This document shows positions 44,206-54,335 of a DNA stretch of 64,000 nt, piece after piece (position 1 is the first letter of the stretch; every line of letters starts with the position of its first letter). Under the pieces are notes generated by a model, which saw nothing but the letters and a program-made list of their open reading frames with translations, ran no database searches and was not told where the DNA came from. The DNA is from Pseudoalteromonas umbrosa (lineage in GTDB: Bacteria > Pseudomonadota > Gammaproteobacteria > Enterobacterales > Alteromonadaceae). The translations under genes and the position numbers were made by a program. Location: positions 329,968 to 393,967 of the forward strand of contig NZ_JASJUU010000002.1 in assembly GCF_030125375.1 (NCBI RefSeq), given 5' to 3'.

Positions 44206-44304
44206 CTTGATAAAGAACTAGCCCCTGATAGTCAAAACGGCTGTGTAGCGCTTCACTGAGCACTTGCTATACTCAGCCCAAGTCCGAAGCACAAAGGAAA
44301 TACT

Positions 44305-44970
44305 ATGAAAAAAATTTTTCTGTTCACGCTCATCTTTGCTTTTAGCTTTATTGCGCTCGCTAAAGAAGAAAAAAAAGAGCTCCCGCCATTAAACCCTGCC
44401 TATCAAGGTGAGCATGGTATGGTACTGATGAACCGGGGTTCCAAAATCTACGCTACCAACTTTGCGTCTTATAAATTACCCAGTGATATTCAAATTGTGT
44501 ATAAGATTGATAACCCAGACGTCGCCTTTTTAAATCTTGTCAGAGATTCAGATCTCATCACCATCAAACCAAAGCCTTTCAACTTGCAGCGTCTAGAGCG
44601 CGGAGAAGAAGTCAATATTGTCGCCGATGTATATGAAGGTAACTATAAACGCGACGGCTTTAAAGTGTACAGTGATCGCACCATTGTTTTTAGCAAAAAG
44701 CTATATGCACGCAAATTAAAAGATTTACCCGCAGCTTCTCAATGGCAAGAGTATGACAGTATTGAGATCAATAAATCTGAGCGGATTTACATCCATAAAT
44801 TAACCCAGCCACCGAGTTTTAATCACTTAATTTTTGTTGATTTAACGAATGCATGTATGCAGAAATTTAAAACGTCAAAGCGTGTACCAAAAAGCTCAGA
44901 GCTAATGTATAAGTTTGTGAATTGCGGTACGTTAAAACACCTGTATTTTGATGAAGAAGACTACCGGTAA
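44305..44970 (+). CDS. exported protein of unknown function
   Basis: The 221 residues have a clear signal peptide (MKKIFLFTLIFAFSFIALA). The mature part is mixed and basic, with HGMVLMNRGSKIYATNFASYKLPSDIQIVYKID and a late pair of Cys (NAC and NCG). AAAGGAAA precedes the ATG. I know no function. It converges on the large sensor kinase. Confidence 0.7.
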   Translation: MKKIFLFTLIFAFSFIALAKEEKKELPPLNPAYQGEHGMVLMNRGSKIYATNFASYKLPSDIQIVYKIDNPDVAFLNLVRDSDLITIKPKPFNLQRLERGEEVNIVADVYEGNYKRDGFKVYSDRTIVFSKKLYARKLKDLPAASQWQEYDSIEINKSERIYIHKLTQPPSFNHLIFVDLTNACMQKFKTSKRVPKSSELMYKFVNCGTLKHLYFDEEDYR

Positions 44971-45007
44971 ATTTTAGCATCAACGGGTAAAAGCGAGGTC
45001 AGTTTGT

Positions 45008-48000
45008 TTAATCTACTTTTGCATTGCTACTAGGCAATTTAATAACAAACTGACACCCTTGATCGTGCGAACTTTGGCAAGTTATCTCACCATGCAGCTT
45101 TTGCGTCACAATGTTATACACGATATGCATACCCAGCCCAGTCCCGCCTGCACTGCGCCTTGTGGTATAAAATGGGTCAAATACCTTTGCCAACGTTTCT
45201 TTACTCATACCCACCCCGTTGTCTACAAAAAGCCACTCGATATACGAGGCTGTATATTGCAAGCTAATCTCTATTTTGCCTGCATGCTTACCCTCTTCAA
45301 AGCCATGACGCACTGAGTTTTCAATCAGATTTGTCAACACTTGCGCAATTGCGCCTGGATAAGTCGACAGTACAATACCGTCATCAAAGTTAGTTTCCAC
45401 AACTATTTCAGTATGCTTCCATTTTGGCCTTAAGCTCATCAAGGTATCTTCAAGATATTGACCTAGATTGATCTCCCCGCGCTCCTCGATTGATTGATCA
45501 ACAGCAACTTGCTTAAAGTTTTTAACCAACTGCGCGGCTCGAGATAAATTCGATTCAAGTAAGTACAAACTTTCGCTCATCACCTCAAGGAATGAGTGCA
45601 GTTTATTTTTTGTCAGCTTACTGCTATCAAATAAACCTTGGCATTCACCCAGTTCTTTCATCGCATGTGAGCTCGCTGTAATACTAATGCCCAGTGGCGT
45701 ATTGATCTCGTGAGCAACACCTGACACTAAACGCCCAAGACCTGCCATTTTTTCCTGTTGAACCAATTGCTCTTGTGTTTGCTGAAGGTTGTTATGCGCC
45801 TCTTTGAGCTGCGAGAAAGTAGCCTCAAGCTTTTCCACTGACTCCGCATTAGCCAGTGCGATTGCTGTATAGTTGGCAATGGTGCGTAGCATTTGCACAT
45901 CATTGTCATTAAATGCCGCCTGCTTAAAACTCTGTACCGTGATGCAACCAAGTACTTGTTTGTCGATAAGCAATGGTAGGTAAATTAAAGACTCTGTATT
46001 AGCCCCGCTCACAGGGGCTGCCACATATTCCACATAGTGCTTTAATTCTTCCACGCGGTTAACGACCAATTCGCTCTGATTATTGATACACCAAACAGCT
46101 GGGCGACGTAAATCGGTCAAGGCATATTCAAAAGGCGGGAGTTTTTCCCCTTGTTCAATCGCTAATTGACATAAAATTCGCTGACTTGGCGCATCTAAAA
46201 TTCCCACCACAAAGACATCCGCATTCATAAGCTCATTAACATGCTTATAGACCCGCTCAAGCACAGAGCCTAAGTGCAAAGTCGAGGTAATCTCTTGGCC
46301 GATTGTACCAAGCATAGAAATATTTTCTGTGCGAGATTGCACCAAAGAATCTAGCGCAGCTTGCTGCTGCTTGAGCTCTTTCACTCGCCAGCGATAAAAG
46401 CTATAAAGACCGAACGCAAGTACAGTAAATAACAGCAGTTTAATCCAAATCGTTTCGAACCACTTAGGCTGCTGTACAATAAGCAAATCGATTTGATGCT
46501 CGCTCCATTTGCCTTTGCGATTAGTGCCTTTAATGTGCAAATGATAATTCCCCGGCGATAGTCGGGTATAGGTGATGCGGCGTTTAGATGCATCGGTATA
46601 AATCCATTTTTCATCAAACCCCTCAAGCTTGTATGCATACTGATTGTGTTCAGGTGCAGTGAAGTCCAAAGCGGCGAATTCAACAGAAAAGCTCTTCGTA
46701 TCAGCAGGTAAAACCAGTTTCTCAGGGATAGGAACAGCTTGGTTATTGACCTCTAATTCACTGATCACCAGCTTGGGTTGATATTGCCAGTTTTGCCAAA
46801 GTGATGGTCGCATCAATAATATCCCTTTCGTGCCACCAAAGAGCATGGTGCCATCACGAAGCTTGATGTAAGAGCCTGTCCACATGGTGCCTACATCCCA
46901 ATCATCTGCTCGAGCCAAATTTTGCCATGTTCCTTGATTAGGATCTAACCAACCATAGCCATTCCAGATCCGTCCTTGCGCGTCTTCGAGCAAATTACCG
47001 GCAGTACCCACAGGCCTACCAACCAAGGTGTTTAACGACTCAAATTTTGCAAAGCGACCATTAAAACTGACCAAGCGGTCTAAACCATGAGGTGTGGCTA
47101 CCACCAACCTTTTTTGGCTATCCAAAAGTAAGCTATTGATATAGTTATCGGATAAACTTTGGGTTGTGCCCGCTTCAGGACTTACCTCGAGTACCTTTTC
47201 CTCACCAATAAATATCACTAACAGGCCATTGCGAGTGCCAACCCAAAGCCTGTCATTGTGATCATACACAAAGCTCAAAATTGACTTGCCTGTAAATAAT
47301 TCACTACCAGAGAAATGAGAAATATCCTCGACTTGATTGGTTTGCGTATTTATCAATACGACCCCTTCTCCGGTCCCAACCCAAAGCTTATCGCCCGGCG
47401 TCTCATGCAAGGTCACGATTTGTATACTCGGCAGACCCTCAGATGTGGTGTAACGATAAAAGCGCTGCTGTGAAAAATCGTAGCGATGCAACCCCTTATT
47501 TGTGGTGCCAGCCCATACGCTGCCGTCACGTGTTTGCCGCATAACACGGACATAGCCTTCCGACAGTGCTTTAGGGTTGTCAGGATCAGGTCTAAAGCCT
47601 CCAACCACGCCAAACTCTGGTGAAACGATATCGATACCTGACTGCGCTGTGCCAACCCAAATTTGACCATTATTCAGTTCTACAAACCCTCTCACATCTT
47701 CATGTGTCAGTGTATGTTGTCTATCAAGGCCTCGGACAAACTTTCTAAACGCTTTATTTTTCGGGTTATAACGGCTTAGTCCACCTCCCCATGTCCCCGC
47801 CCAAACTACGCCAGAGTCATCGACTAACATGGCGCCCATGGTATCAAGTGGAATGCTGTATTCATTTAAGGGCTCATGGCGAATGTGCCGTTTCACAGAG
47901 GCAGATACCGCATCCACCACTGTGATACCGCCACCAGAGGTCCCTAACCAGATCTCATCTGCAGTCGGCTGTGCAATACCATTGACCCAATGATGACTTA

Positions 48001-48889
48001 GCGACTCGGGATCATTAGGCTGATGAGTTACCCATTGAACGACATCCATCTGACTACCCAGCCTTGCAGCACCATCGTCAGTTGTCCCCACCCATACAGA
48101 GTTATCTTTAGCTAAAAAGAGCCGAAACACATTTTTGCCGTTAAACTCCCCATAAGTTTGCCCTGTTAATGCCATCTGGTTGACTGTGAATATCTGAGAA
48201 AAATTGTCTGGTAAAGTGATCTTGCAAAGTCCCAATTGGGTGCCAAGCCATAAAGTATGAGGTTGTTCAAAAAGTACAGAGCGCATGCGAGTTGTCTTCA
48301 AAGGCATATCGCAGCCTGCAATATTGTCTAGCCTTGCAACTTCACTGGTGTCGCTATTGATATAATTTAAGCCATCATTGGTGGCGACAAAAATATTGCC
48401 TTGGTTATCTCCAATTAATGCACGAATGTTGTTATTTGAAAGGCTATTGTTAGTGGCAGGATCATATTTAAAGTGTCGAAATTGCTCTGTTTCAGGTTCA
48501 AACACCGAAACGCCGTCAGAAAAGGTGCCAACCCACACTTGACCATTGCGACCAGCCCATAAAGCTCTGACAAAATTTCCTGGTAGAGATGAGGAGTCTT
48601 CAGGGCTGTGTCCAAAACGTTTAAATCGATATCCATCATATCGGATCAGTCCAAACTGCGTGCCTATCCATAAAAATCCGCGACTATCTTGCACAATGGC
48701 TGTGATCACCCCTTTAGGGATTGTTTCACTATCACCGACATGTTGAAATATTAACTCACCCAGCTCAAAAAATGAGGGAGCCTCTACATGCGAGTTATTA
48801 TGTTTATGTGCGATGGCATAAGAAGAGAAGTACACACAAAGTGCAATTAATAAATGAGTAAAAATCCGAAAGGTTTCACTGGCGTTCAC
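45008..48889 (-). CDS. Reg_prop / Y_Y_Y / GAF sensor histidine kinase
   Basis: The 1293 residues begin with a signal peptide, then a long periplasmic beta-propeller region built of Reg_prop repeats (WIGTQFGLIRYDG, WVGTFSDGV, VWAGTWGGGLSRYN, WVGTRNGLL and more). A Y_Y_Y domain follows (about 715-790), then one membrane helix. The cytoplasmic part is GAF (about 865-1000), a coiled coil, a dimerisation helix with VAHEINTPLG and an HATPase domain (NLIENSVRHGF, DNGVGMS, GGTGLGMHIVY). There is no receiver or AraC domain, unlike the hybrid kinases of Bacteroidetes. No response regulator is adjacent. The start is GTG at 48889. Ligands of this class are often saccharides, but here the ligand is unknown. 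Confidence 0.9.
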   Translation of the reverse strand: MNASETFRIFTHLLIALCVYFSSYAIAHKHNNSHVEAPSFFELGELIFQHVGDSETIPKGVITAIVQDSRGFLWIGTQFGLIRYDGYRFKRFGHSPEDSSSLPGNFVRALWAGRNGQVWVGTFSDGVSVFEPETEQFRHFKYDPATNNSLSNNNIRALIGDNQGNIFVATNDGLNYINSDTSEVARLDNIAGCDMPLKTTRMRSVLFEQPHTLWLGTQLGLCKITLPDNFSQIFTVNQMALTGQTYGEFNGKNVFRLFLAKDNSVWVGTTDDGAARLGSQMDVVQWVTHQPNDPESLSHHWVNGIAQPTADEIWLGTSGGGITVVDAVSASVKRHIRHEPLNEYSIPLDTMGAMLVDDSGVVWAGTWGGGLSRYNPKNKAFRKFVRGLDRQHTLTHEDVRGFVELNNGQIWVGTAQSGIDIVSPEFGVVGGFRPDPDNPKALSEGYVRVMRQTRDGSVWAGTTNKGLHRYDFSQQRFYRYTTSEGLPSIQIVTLHETPGDKLWVGTGEGVVLINTQTNQVEDISHFSGSELFTGKSILSFVYDHNDRLWVGTRNGLLVIFIGEEKVLEVSPEAGTTQSLSDNYINSLLLDSQKRLVVATPHGLDRLVSFNGRFAKFESLNTLVGRPVGTAGNLLEDAQGRIWNGYGWLDPNQGTWQNLARADDWDVGTMWTGSYIKLRDGTMLFGGTKGILLMRPSLWQNWQYQPKLVISELEVNNQAVPIPEKLVLPADTKSFSVEFAALDFTAPEHNQYAYKLEGFDEKWIYTDASKRRITYTRLSPGNYHLHIKGTNRKGKWSEHQIDLLIVQQPKWFETIWIKLLLFTVLAFGLYSFYRWRVKELKQQQAALDSLVQSRTENISMLGTIGQEITSTLHLGSVLERVYKHVNELMNADVFVVGILDAPSQRILCQLAIEQGEKLPPFEYALTDLRRPAVWCINNQSELVVNRVEELKHYVEYVAAPVSGANTESLIYLPLLIDKQVLGCITVQSFKQAAFNDNDVQMLRTIANYTAIALANAESVEKLEATFSQLKEAHNNLQQTQEQLVQQEKMAGLGRLVSGVAHEINTPLGISITASSHAMKELGECQGLFDSSKLTKNKLHSFLEVMSESLYLLESNLSRAAQLVKNFKQVAVDQSIEERGEINLGQYLEDTLMSLRPKWKHTEIVVETNFDDGIVLSTYPGAIAQVLTNLIENSVRHGFEEGKHAGKIEISLQYTASYIEWLFVDNGVGMSKETLAKVFDPFYTTRRSAGGTGLGMHIVYNIVTQKLHGEITCQSSHDQGCQFVIKLPSSNAKVD

Positions 48890-49008
48890 TACAATATCCG
48901 CTTGAAAAGTTCAACGAAGGTAAAGCTCGCACAGTCATTGAGTATAGATAAGGGATGGAAAGTTGAAAAGAAATCAGCAGACAGAGATGTTATATGAATT
49001 ATTGCAAT

Positions 49009-49308
49009 TTAATCGAGCCCGCTGCCGTCTTTACCCACCACAAGACAACCTAACAAGCGATATAATAAGCGTGAGATCCAAATAACACATTCCATTGGAA
49101 ACAGAACAATCGCTTCAAGGATATCTAACACAGTACTGCCTTTATCACGGCTTTCATGTCTCGGCCAGATGAAATATGCCCCCACAAAGCTAATCGGGAC
49201 TAAAAAGCAGAAAAGAAGATTAAAACCTCCTGAAAAGAGAATATAAAGCGCCACAATAGCAACAACAAAAAGCATCGTAGCCACTACTTCACGAATGAAC
49301 TCAGTCAT
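49009..49308 (-). CDS. small membrane protein, unknown
   Basis: The 99 residues have about three hydrophobic segments (VVATMLFVVAIVALYILF, LLFCFLVPISFVGAYFIW and ILEAIVLFPMECVIWISRLLYRL). AAGGAA is 7 bases upstream of the ATG. The family is not recognised. It is next to the 26-bp repeat array. Confidence 0.6.
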   Translation of the reverse strand: MTEFIREVVATMLFVVAIVALYILFSGGFNLLFCFLVPISFVGAYFIWPRHESRDKGSTVLDILEAIVLFPMECVIWISRLLYRLLGCLVVGKDGSGLD

Positions 49309-49849
49309 AGTTATATTCCTTATATGAATAATTAGCGTTTGAAGCTGACAAGACTCTGCAAAACGAATCCCTTCGTTTTTTCAAAACACGAGTCCTGTCG
49401 CTTTGCGCCAAATACAAATCCTGTTGCTTTGCGCCAAATACGAATCCTGTCGCTTTACGCCAAATACGAGTCCTGTCGCTTTACGCCAAATACGAGTCCT
49501 GTCGCTTTACGCTAAATACGAGTCCTGTCGCTTTACGCCAAATACGAGTCCTATCGCTTTACGCCAAATACGAGTCCTGTCGCTTTACGCCAAATACGAG
49601 TCCTGTCGCTTTACGCCAAATACGAGTCCTGTCGCTTTACGCTAAATACGAGTCCTGTCGTTTTACGCCAAATACGAGTCCTGTCGTTTTACGCCAAATA
49701 CGAGTCCTGCCGTTTTACGCTAAATACGAATCCTGCCGCATAATACTAATATGAATCCTGTCATCGAATTTATAAAACGACCTTGTTTGATTTAAAAAAC
49801 GCAATAAAAAGCAAAAAATAACACGCTACGAAAATTTTTTTGAAAAAGT
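49309..49849. other. intergenic, 541 bases, mostly repeat array
   Basis: It holds the 26-bp array and, at its left edge, a hairpin of AAAACGAA (49360-49367) with TTCGTTTT (49372-49379). About 80 AT-rich bases separate the array from the dnaE2 stop. No gene is called. Confidence 0.7.
49362..49770. repeat. 26-bp tandem repeat array (minisatellite)
   Basis: Thirteen contiguous 26-base units occupy 49388-49725. Most begin ACGAGTCCTG and end CGCCAAAT or CGCTAAAT, with no spacers. Sequence diverges toward both ends: a degenerate copy lies at 49362-49387 and two more at 49726-49770, while the centre is nearly uniform. The unit has no stop in the plus frames, so an 80-codon open frame appears there by composition. 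It lies in 541 bases between dnaE2 (ends 49850) and the small membrane protein. Confidence 0.95.
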
Positions 49850-52800
49850 TTAATGAAAGTTTCGAGACTTGCTCTCAAAACCTTGTAATAACTGGCTATG
49901 GTCAATCAGCCTACCTGCAATAACATGGATAACTTCCCCCTCCTTCTCTACAATTCCTTTGACTTCTAATAACTTTGCCCCTAGATAAGCCTGCTTTTGA
50001 GCCCGGGCAGTTCCAGCCCATACCACAACATTTATATTTCCCGTATCATCTTCAAGAGTAAAAAAAGTAACGCCCGCTGCCGTTCCTGGAGACTGCTTAC
50101 CTGTGACGATACCTATTACAGTGACTAAGCTTTTATGCTGTTTTTGACAAAGCGCATTCATACGCGTAAACGCACTCAATTTGCCTTGTTCATCAAGTAA
50201 AGTGATCGGGTGTTTACTCAAGCTAACCCCTGTTGATGTATGATCTTCCAAAAGATCCTCAAATGCGCTTGGCATTTGAATATGCGAAGTTTGCAGCTGT
50301 GGTAAGTCACTAAAAAGTGGCAGCGTCGCTTCTTGGTTCATCAACTGCCATCTAGCTTGATATCTATTATCGCTAAACTGTTTTAACGCATTAGCCGATG
50401 CAAGACGCTCAAGTGTTCCTTTATCTACCCCTAACTCACACAAGCTCTGGACACTGGTAAAACCCTGCTTAGGACGCTCATCCACTATCAAGGTAGCCAT
50501 TGTTTGATTCAGCCCTTTAATAATTCTAAGCCCTAATTGAATCGCCCATCGTCCTTCAAACTGGCAAACCGTATGGTCATAACTCGATTGATTCACGCAT
50601 ACAGGAAGAATCGTGACAAGGTGACGTTTTGCATCCTGAAGCAGCTGAGATGCGCTATAAAACCCCATCGGCAAACTGTTGAGTAAAGAGGTATAAAACA
50701 TGGCCGGATAATAATATTTAAGCCAAGATGACGCATACGCTAGCACAGCAAAAGATGCAGAATGACTTTCAGGGAAACCATATTCCCCAAACCCGCAGAT
50801 CTGCTCAAAAATACGCTCAGAAAACTGGTGCTCATAGCCTCGCTCTGTCATACCTGTCAGTAACTTATCTTTAAACTGCATCAGCTCACCGTTCTTTTTC
50901 CAAGATGCCATTGCCCGTCTTAACTGATCAGCTTCTCCCCCTGTAAACCCAGCAGCCACCATAGCTAGCTTTATCACTTGTTCTTGAAAAATAGGTACTC
51001 CTAAAGTCCGCTCCAACACGGCCTGCACAGCCTCCGATGGATAAGAGATCCTCTCTTCACCACTGCGACGTTTTAAATAAGGATGCACCATATCACCTTG
51101 AATTGGCCCAGGTCTCACAATGGCGATTTGCACGACCAAATCATAATAACAACGAGGCTTTAACCTTGGGAGCATGCTCATCTGCGCACGAGATTCAATT
51201 TGAAATACTCCCACAGTGTCTGCTTTTTGTATCATCTCATAAACTTTGGGGTCATCTTGTAACCGAGTCAGCTTCGCAATACTCAAACATTGCTTGGTGT
51301 GTTTTTTAACTAACTCAAATGTTTTTCTAATTGCGCTAAGCATACCCAGTGCCAACACATCTACTTTTAGCAAGGAAAGGCTTTCTAAATCGTCTTTATC
51401 CCACTGGATCACAGTGCGCTCAGGCATGGATGCATTTTCGACCGGTACCAGATCATGTAAAGGACCTGCAGAAATCACAAAGCCTCCAACATGCTGGGAT
51501 AGATGTCTTGGAAAGCCCATTATTTCATTGACCAACTCAATAAACTGCGCACCTTTTAACGAGTCAGGCTCAAGCCCTAATTCAACTATTTGCGCTTGCC
51601 AATTCAGACCTCGGTCGCGTCGATTAACATTTTTAATAAAATAAGTCAGCTGCGATTCGCTTATTCCAAGCGCTTTACCGACATCGCGTACTGCGCTTTT
51701 AAAACGATAAGTGATCACTGTCGCAGCCAGTGCAGCTCGCTTTCGACCATATTTTTGATAAATATATTGAATTACCTCTTCGCGCCTTTGATGCTCAAAA
51801 TCAACATCAATGTCCGGCGGCTCATTCCGCTCTCGGCTAATAAAACGCTCAAAAAGAACTGCCACTTGGCGTGGGTCAACCGCGGTGATCTCCAAGCAAT
51901 AACATACGACTGAATTCGCCGCAGATCCTCGCCCTTGATATAAAATGCCCTGTGCTTTAGCAAACATCACAATGTCATAGATCGTCAAAAAAAAGTACGG
52001 ATAATCGAGCTCTTCTATTAAATCCAACTCTTTTTCTATGGTCAGTGCAATGTCTTTGGGTACCCCCTTTGCAAACCGACGCTTAGTCCCCTGTTCTACC
52101 AGCTCACGTAGGTAGCCCATCGCAGATTGGCCTTTTGGTACTAACTCGCTCGGATACTGATACCGTAATTCATCCAAATTGAAATCACATAGTTGGGCTA
52201 TTTTATTTGTTTCAACCAGCCATTGTGGCTTATATAACTTTGCGATTTTGTCTTTTGCACGCATCGCACGCTCACAATTAACCAATAACTCTGCTTTGCT
52301 TTTTTCAACACTTTGATTTGCTTTAATCGCCCTTAAAACATCTTGTAGCGGCTTTCTTTTGGCAACATGCATGAGCACAGCACCCACTGCACACACAGGA
52401 AAATCAAGCTGCTCAGAGAGCATTTCACAGTGCTGGGTATATCGCTTTTCATGATTACTTAACTCTCTTTGAACGCAAATCCAAGTGCGTGTGGGGTGAT
52501 GGCGCGTGAGTAATTTTCCCCATTCCTCATCTACTTTATTACCTGTCGGTAACCACAAAATGAAGCAGTGTTTTAATGACAGTAAATCCCACTTTTCAAG
52601 TTGATATTCTCCTTTGCTCGCTCGGCGTCTGGCATTGCTAATCACACGGCATAACTCGCTATAAGCGAGTTTATTTGGACAAAGCAATACGACCTTGAGC
52701 GACTCAAAATGCAGCACACTGCCCACAATCAACTTTAAATTAAGCTCAGTATTTTTAATTAAGGTATGTGCTCGAACGACACCCGCTAATGAGCATTCAT

Positions 52801-52918
52801 CAGTGATTGCCAACGCTGAATATCTTAGAAAATGCGCTTGCTTGACCAGCTCTTCAGGATGGGATGCTCCCTCCAAAAAAGAAAAGTTGCTCTGGCAAAA
52901 AAGCTCTGAGTATTGCAT
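49850..52918 (-). CDS. dnaE2: error-prone DNA polymerase III alpha-like DnaE2
   Basis: The 1022-residue C-family polymerase works in SOS mutagenesis with ImuA and ImuB. The N-terminal PHP domain begins with YSELFCQSNFSFLEGASHPEELV. The catalytic Asp motif is PPDIDVDFEHQRREEVIQYIYQKYG. Further blocks are QGRGSAANSVVCYCL, RHLSQHVGGFVIS and MASWKKNGELMQFKDKLL. The OB-fold C-terminus has TVIGIVTGKQSPGTAAGVTFFTLEDDTG. The start codon shares one base with the imuB stop, so the three genes form one unit. Confidence 0.95.
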   Translation of the reverse strand: MQYSELFCQSNFSFLEGASHPEELVKQAHFLRYSALAITDECSLAGVVRAHTLIKNTELNLKLIVGSVLHFESLKVVLLCPNKLAYSELCRVISNARRRASKGEYQLEKWDLLSLKHCFILWLPTGNKVDEEWGKLLTRHHPTRTWICVQRELSNHEKRYTQHCEMLSEQLDFPVCAVGAVLMHVAKRKPLQDVLRAIKANQSVEKSKAELLVNCERAMRAKDKIAKLYKPQWLVETNKIAQLCDFNLDELRYQYPSELVPKGQSAMGYLRELVEQGTKRRFAKGVPKDIALTIEKELDLIEELDYPYFFLTIYDIVMFAKAQGILYQGRGSAANSVVCYCLEITAVDPRQVAVLFERFISRERNEPPDIDVDFEHQRREEVIQYIYQKYGRKRAALAATVITYRFKSAVRDVGKALGISESQLTYFIKNVNRRDRGLNWQAQIVELGLEPDSLKGAQFIELVNEIMGFPRHLSQHVGGFVISAGPLHDLVPVENASMPERTVIQWDKDDLESLSLLKVDVLALGMLSAIRKTFELVKKHTKQCLSIAKLTRLQDDPKVYEMIQKADTVGVFQIESRAQMSMLPRLKPRCYYDLVVQIAIVRPGPIQGDMVHPYLKRRSGEERISYPSEAVQAVLERTLGVPIFQEQVIKLAMVAAGFTGGEADQLRRAMASWKKNGELMQFKDKLLTGMTERGYEHQFSERIFEQICGFGEYGFPESHSASFAVLAYASSWLKYYYPAMFYTSLLNSLPMGFYSASQLLQDAKRHLVTILPVCVNQSSYDHTVCQFEGRWAIQLGLRIIKGLNQTMATLIVDERPKQGFTSVQSLCELGVDKGTLERLASANALKQFSDNRYQARWQLMNQEATLPLFSDLPQLQTSHIQMPSAFEDLLEDHTSTGVSLSKHPITLLDEQGKLSAFTRMNALCQKQHKSLVTVIGIVTGKQSPGTAAGVTFFTLEDDTGNINVVVWAGTARAQKQAYLGAKLLEVKGIVEKEGEVIHVIAGRLIDHSQLLQGFESKSRNFH

Positions 52919-54330
52919 CAGCTGAATACCCCATGTATAAACCAGCGTTTTTGCCTATCTCTGAACACCCACAGCTGCCTAAATTGCCTGTCTTGTGCAA
53001 CAAAATAATCTCGTTCAATGTCATCACCATCCCACCAGCCAGTAGAGATCCGCTCCGGTCCTTGAAGTAAAATCACCTTATCATTGAGCGGTTGAATTTC
53101 ATTAAATAACAAGTTTGGTCTAAGCAACGGTGCGGTATGCTCAGGTGGCTTTGCTGGTGCTGCATGCAAAGCGGGCTCACTTCGAACTGAGGCATACTCA
53201 GGGCGAGCATCTGGTGTGGTTTGAATACCAAATACGGATTCTTCACCTAGTTTTGCTTGTAACATAGAGAGCAAGCCAGCACGTGTCATAGTGCCGATGC
53301 GCTCAGAAAATAAGTCTTCGCTGTGCGCCTGTGGCTCACAGAATTTATCCACCTTTAAAGCCACAGCTTGTAATGGCGCTAATAGTTGCGTGCGCGCTAA
53401 TACCAGCTGACATAAATCTAGCCATTTTTGTGCTCGATACTCTCCATGTGCACAGCCTATGGTTAAGCAAAGCGGCTCGATATCTCTTTGCATTAATACT
53501 AATGCTATCGATGATGTAAGCTTATCGCGCAACCTTAAAAACACCTCTAACTGTTTCAGTAATTTGAATAGAGGCTTTATCAGATAGTCGAGATTTTCTA
53601 ATTCATACAACAAGGTGATCTCGCGCTCAAATACCTCAGGTGGCTGATAAAACTCGACCGGGTGATGTAGCTTACCTTGCAGTCGGCCAACATACTGCAC
53701 CAGTTCATTATCAAAACGCCTTCCCAGTTCAACCAAAGGAATTCCAAAGAGAGCTTGCACTGTGTGTATACCAACTCGATTAAGTTGCAGTGTTTGGCGT
53801 TCACTCAGTAAGAGCGACGAAATAGGTAATTTACCAAGCTCAGTTGCCAGTTGTACTCGGTCGTCACAAAGTCGATTAAAGCCCGATTGCGCGAGCAACT
53901 GAGCCGCCAGTGGAGAATAACCGAAGCTGAAGTGATACTGCACATTTTGCGTTACAAGGCGGGCTTTTATAATTCGCCAATAATGTGCTAAATCAGTATG
54001 TAAAGACAGCATGTTAGACACTTTGATAAGTAAGCCACAAGGTTTCGAAAGATGAATTTCTGCGGTATCTAAATACAGCCACTGAGCCAGCTCTAGCAAT
54101 CGTTTTTGCTCATAACTGGCTTTGAATTCATACACATTTAATGACGCACTCATCGACGAAGCAGCACCTAGCCCCATCCCTCGCTTAACACCAAGTTTGT
54201 GAGCTGAAGCATTCAATTGCATAACCATATTATTCCTACCGGACACAATAATAGTCGGTACGAGCTGATCATCTTGAACTAACAAACCATCTAGCTGTAG
54301 CTGAGGAAAGTGCAAATAAAGCCAAAGCAT
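52918..54330 (-). CDS. imuB: ImuB, inactive Y-family-polymerase-like protein
   Basis: The 470 residues resemble DinB/UmuC but lack the acidic metal ligands: the N-terminus reads LWLYLHFPQLQLDGLL, where active enzymes have an Asp-rich motif. The C-terminal half is a little-finger-like region followed by a tail ending RQFRQLWVFRDRQKRWFIHGVFS. ImuB is a scaffold that joins DnaE2 to the beta clamp. It starts 5 bases after the imuA stop. Confidence 0.9.
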   Translation of the reverse strand: MLWLYLHFPQLQLDGLLVQDDQLVPTIIVSGRNNMVMQLNASAHKLGVKRGMGLGAASSMSASLNVYEFKASYEQKRLLELAQWLYLDTAEIHLSKPCGLLIKVSNMLSLHTDLAHYWRIIKARLVTQNVQYHFSFGYSPLAAQLLAQSGFNRLCDDRVQLATELGKLPISSLLLSERQTLQLNRVGIHTVQALFGIPLVELGRRFDNELVQYVGRLQGKLHHPVEFYQPPEVFEREITLLYELENLDYLIKPLFKLLKQLEVFLRLRDKLTSSIALVLMQRDIEPLCLTIGCAHGEYRAQKWLDLCQLVLARTQLLAPLQAVALKVDKFCEPQAHSEDLFSERIGTMTRAGLLSMLQAKLGEESVFGIQTTPDARPEYASVRSEPALHAAPAKPPEHTAPLLRPNLLFNEIQPLNDKVILLQGPERISTGWWDGDDIERDYFVAQDRQFRQLWVFRDRQKRWFIHGVFS

Positions 54331-54335
54331 CGTAA

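Noticed and set aside
49403..49645. 80-codon protein gene in the repeat array
   Set aside because: The frame stays open only because the unit lacks stops. It has no ribosome site and its peptide just repeats every 26 residues.
49388..49725. CRISPR array
   Set aside because: The 26-base units abut each other with no unique spacers, and no cas gene is nearby.
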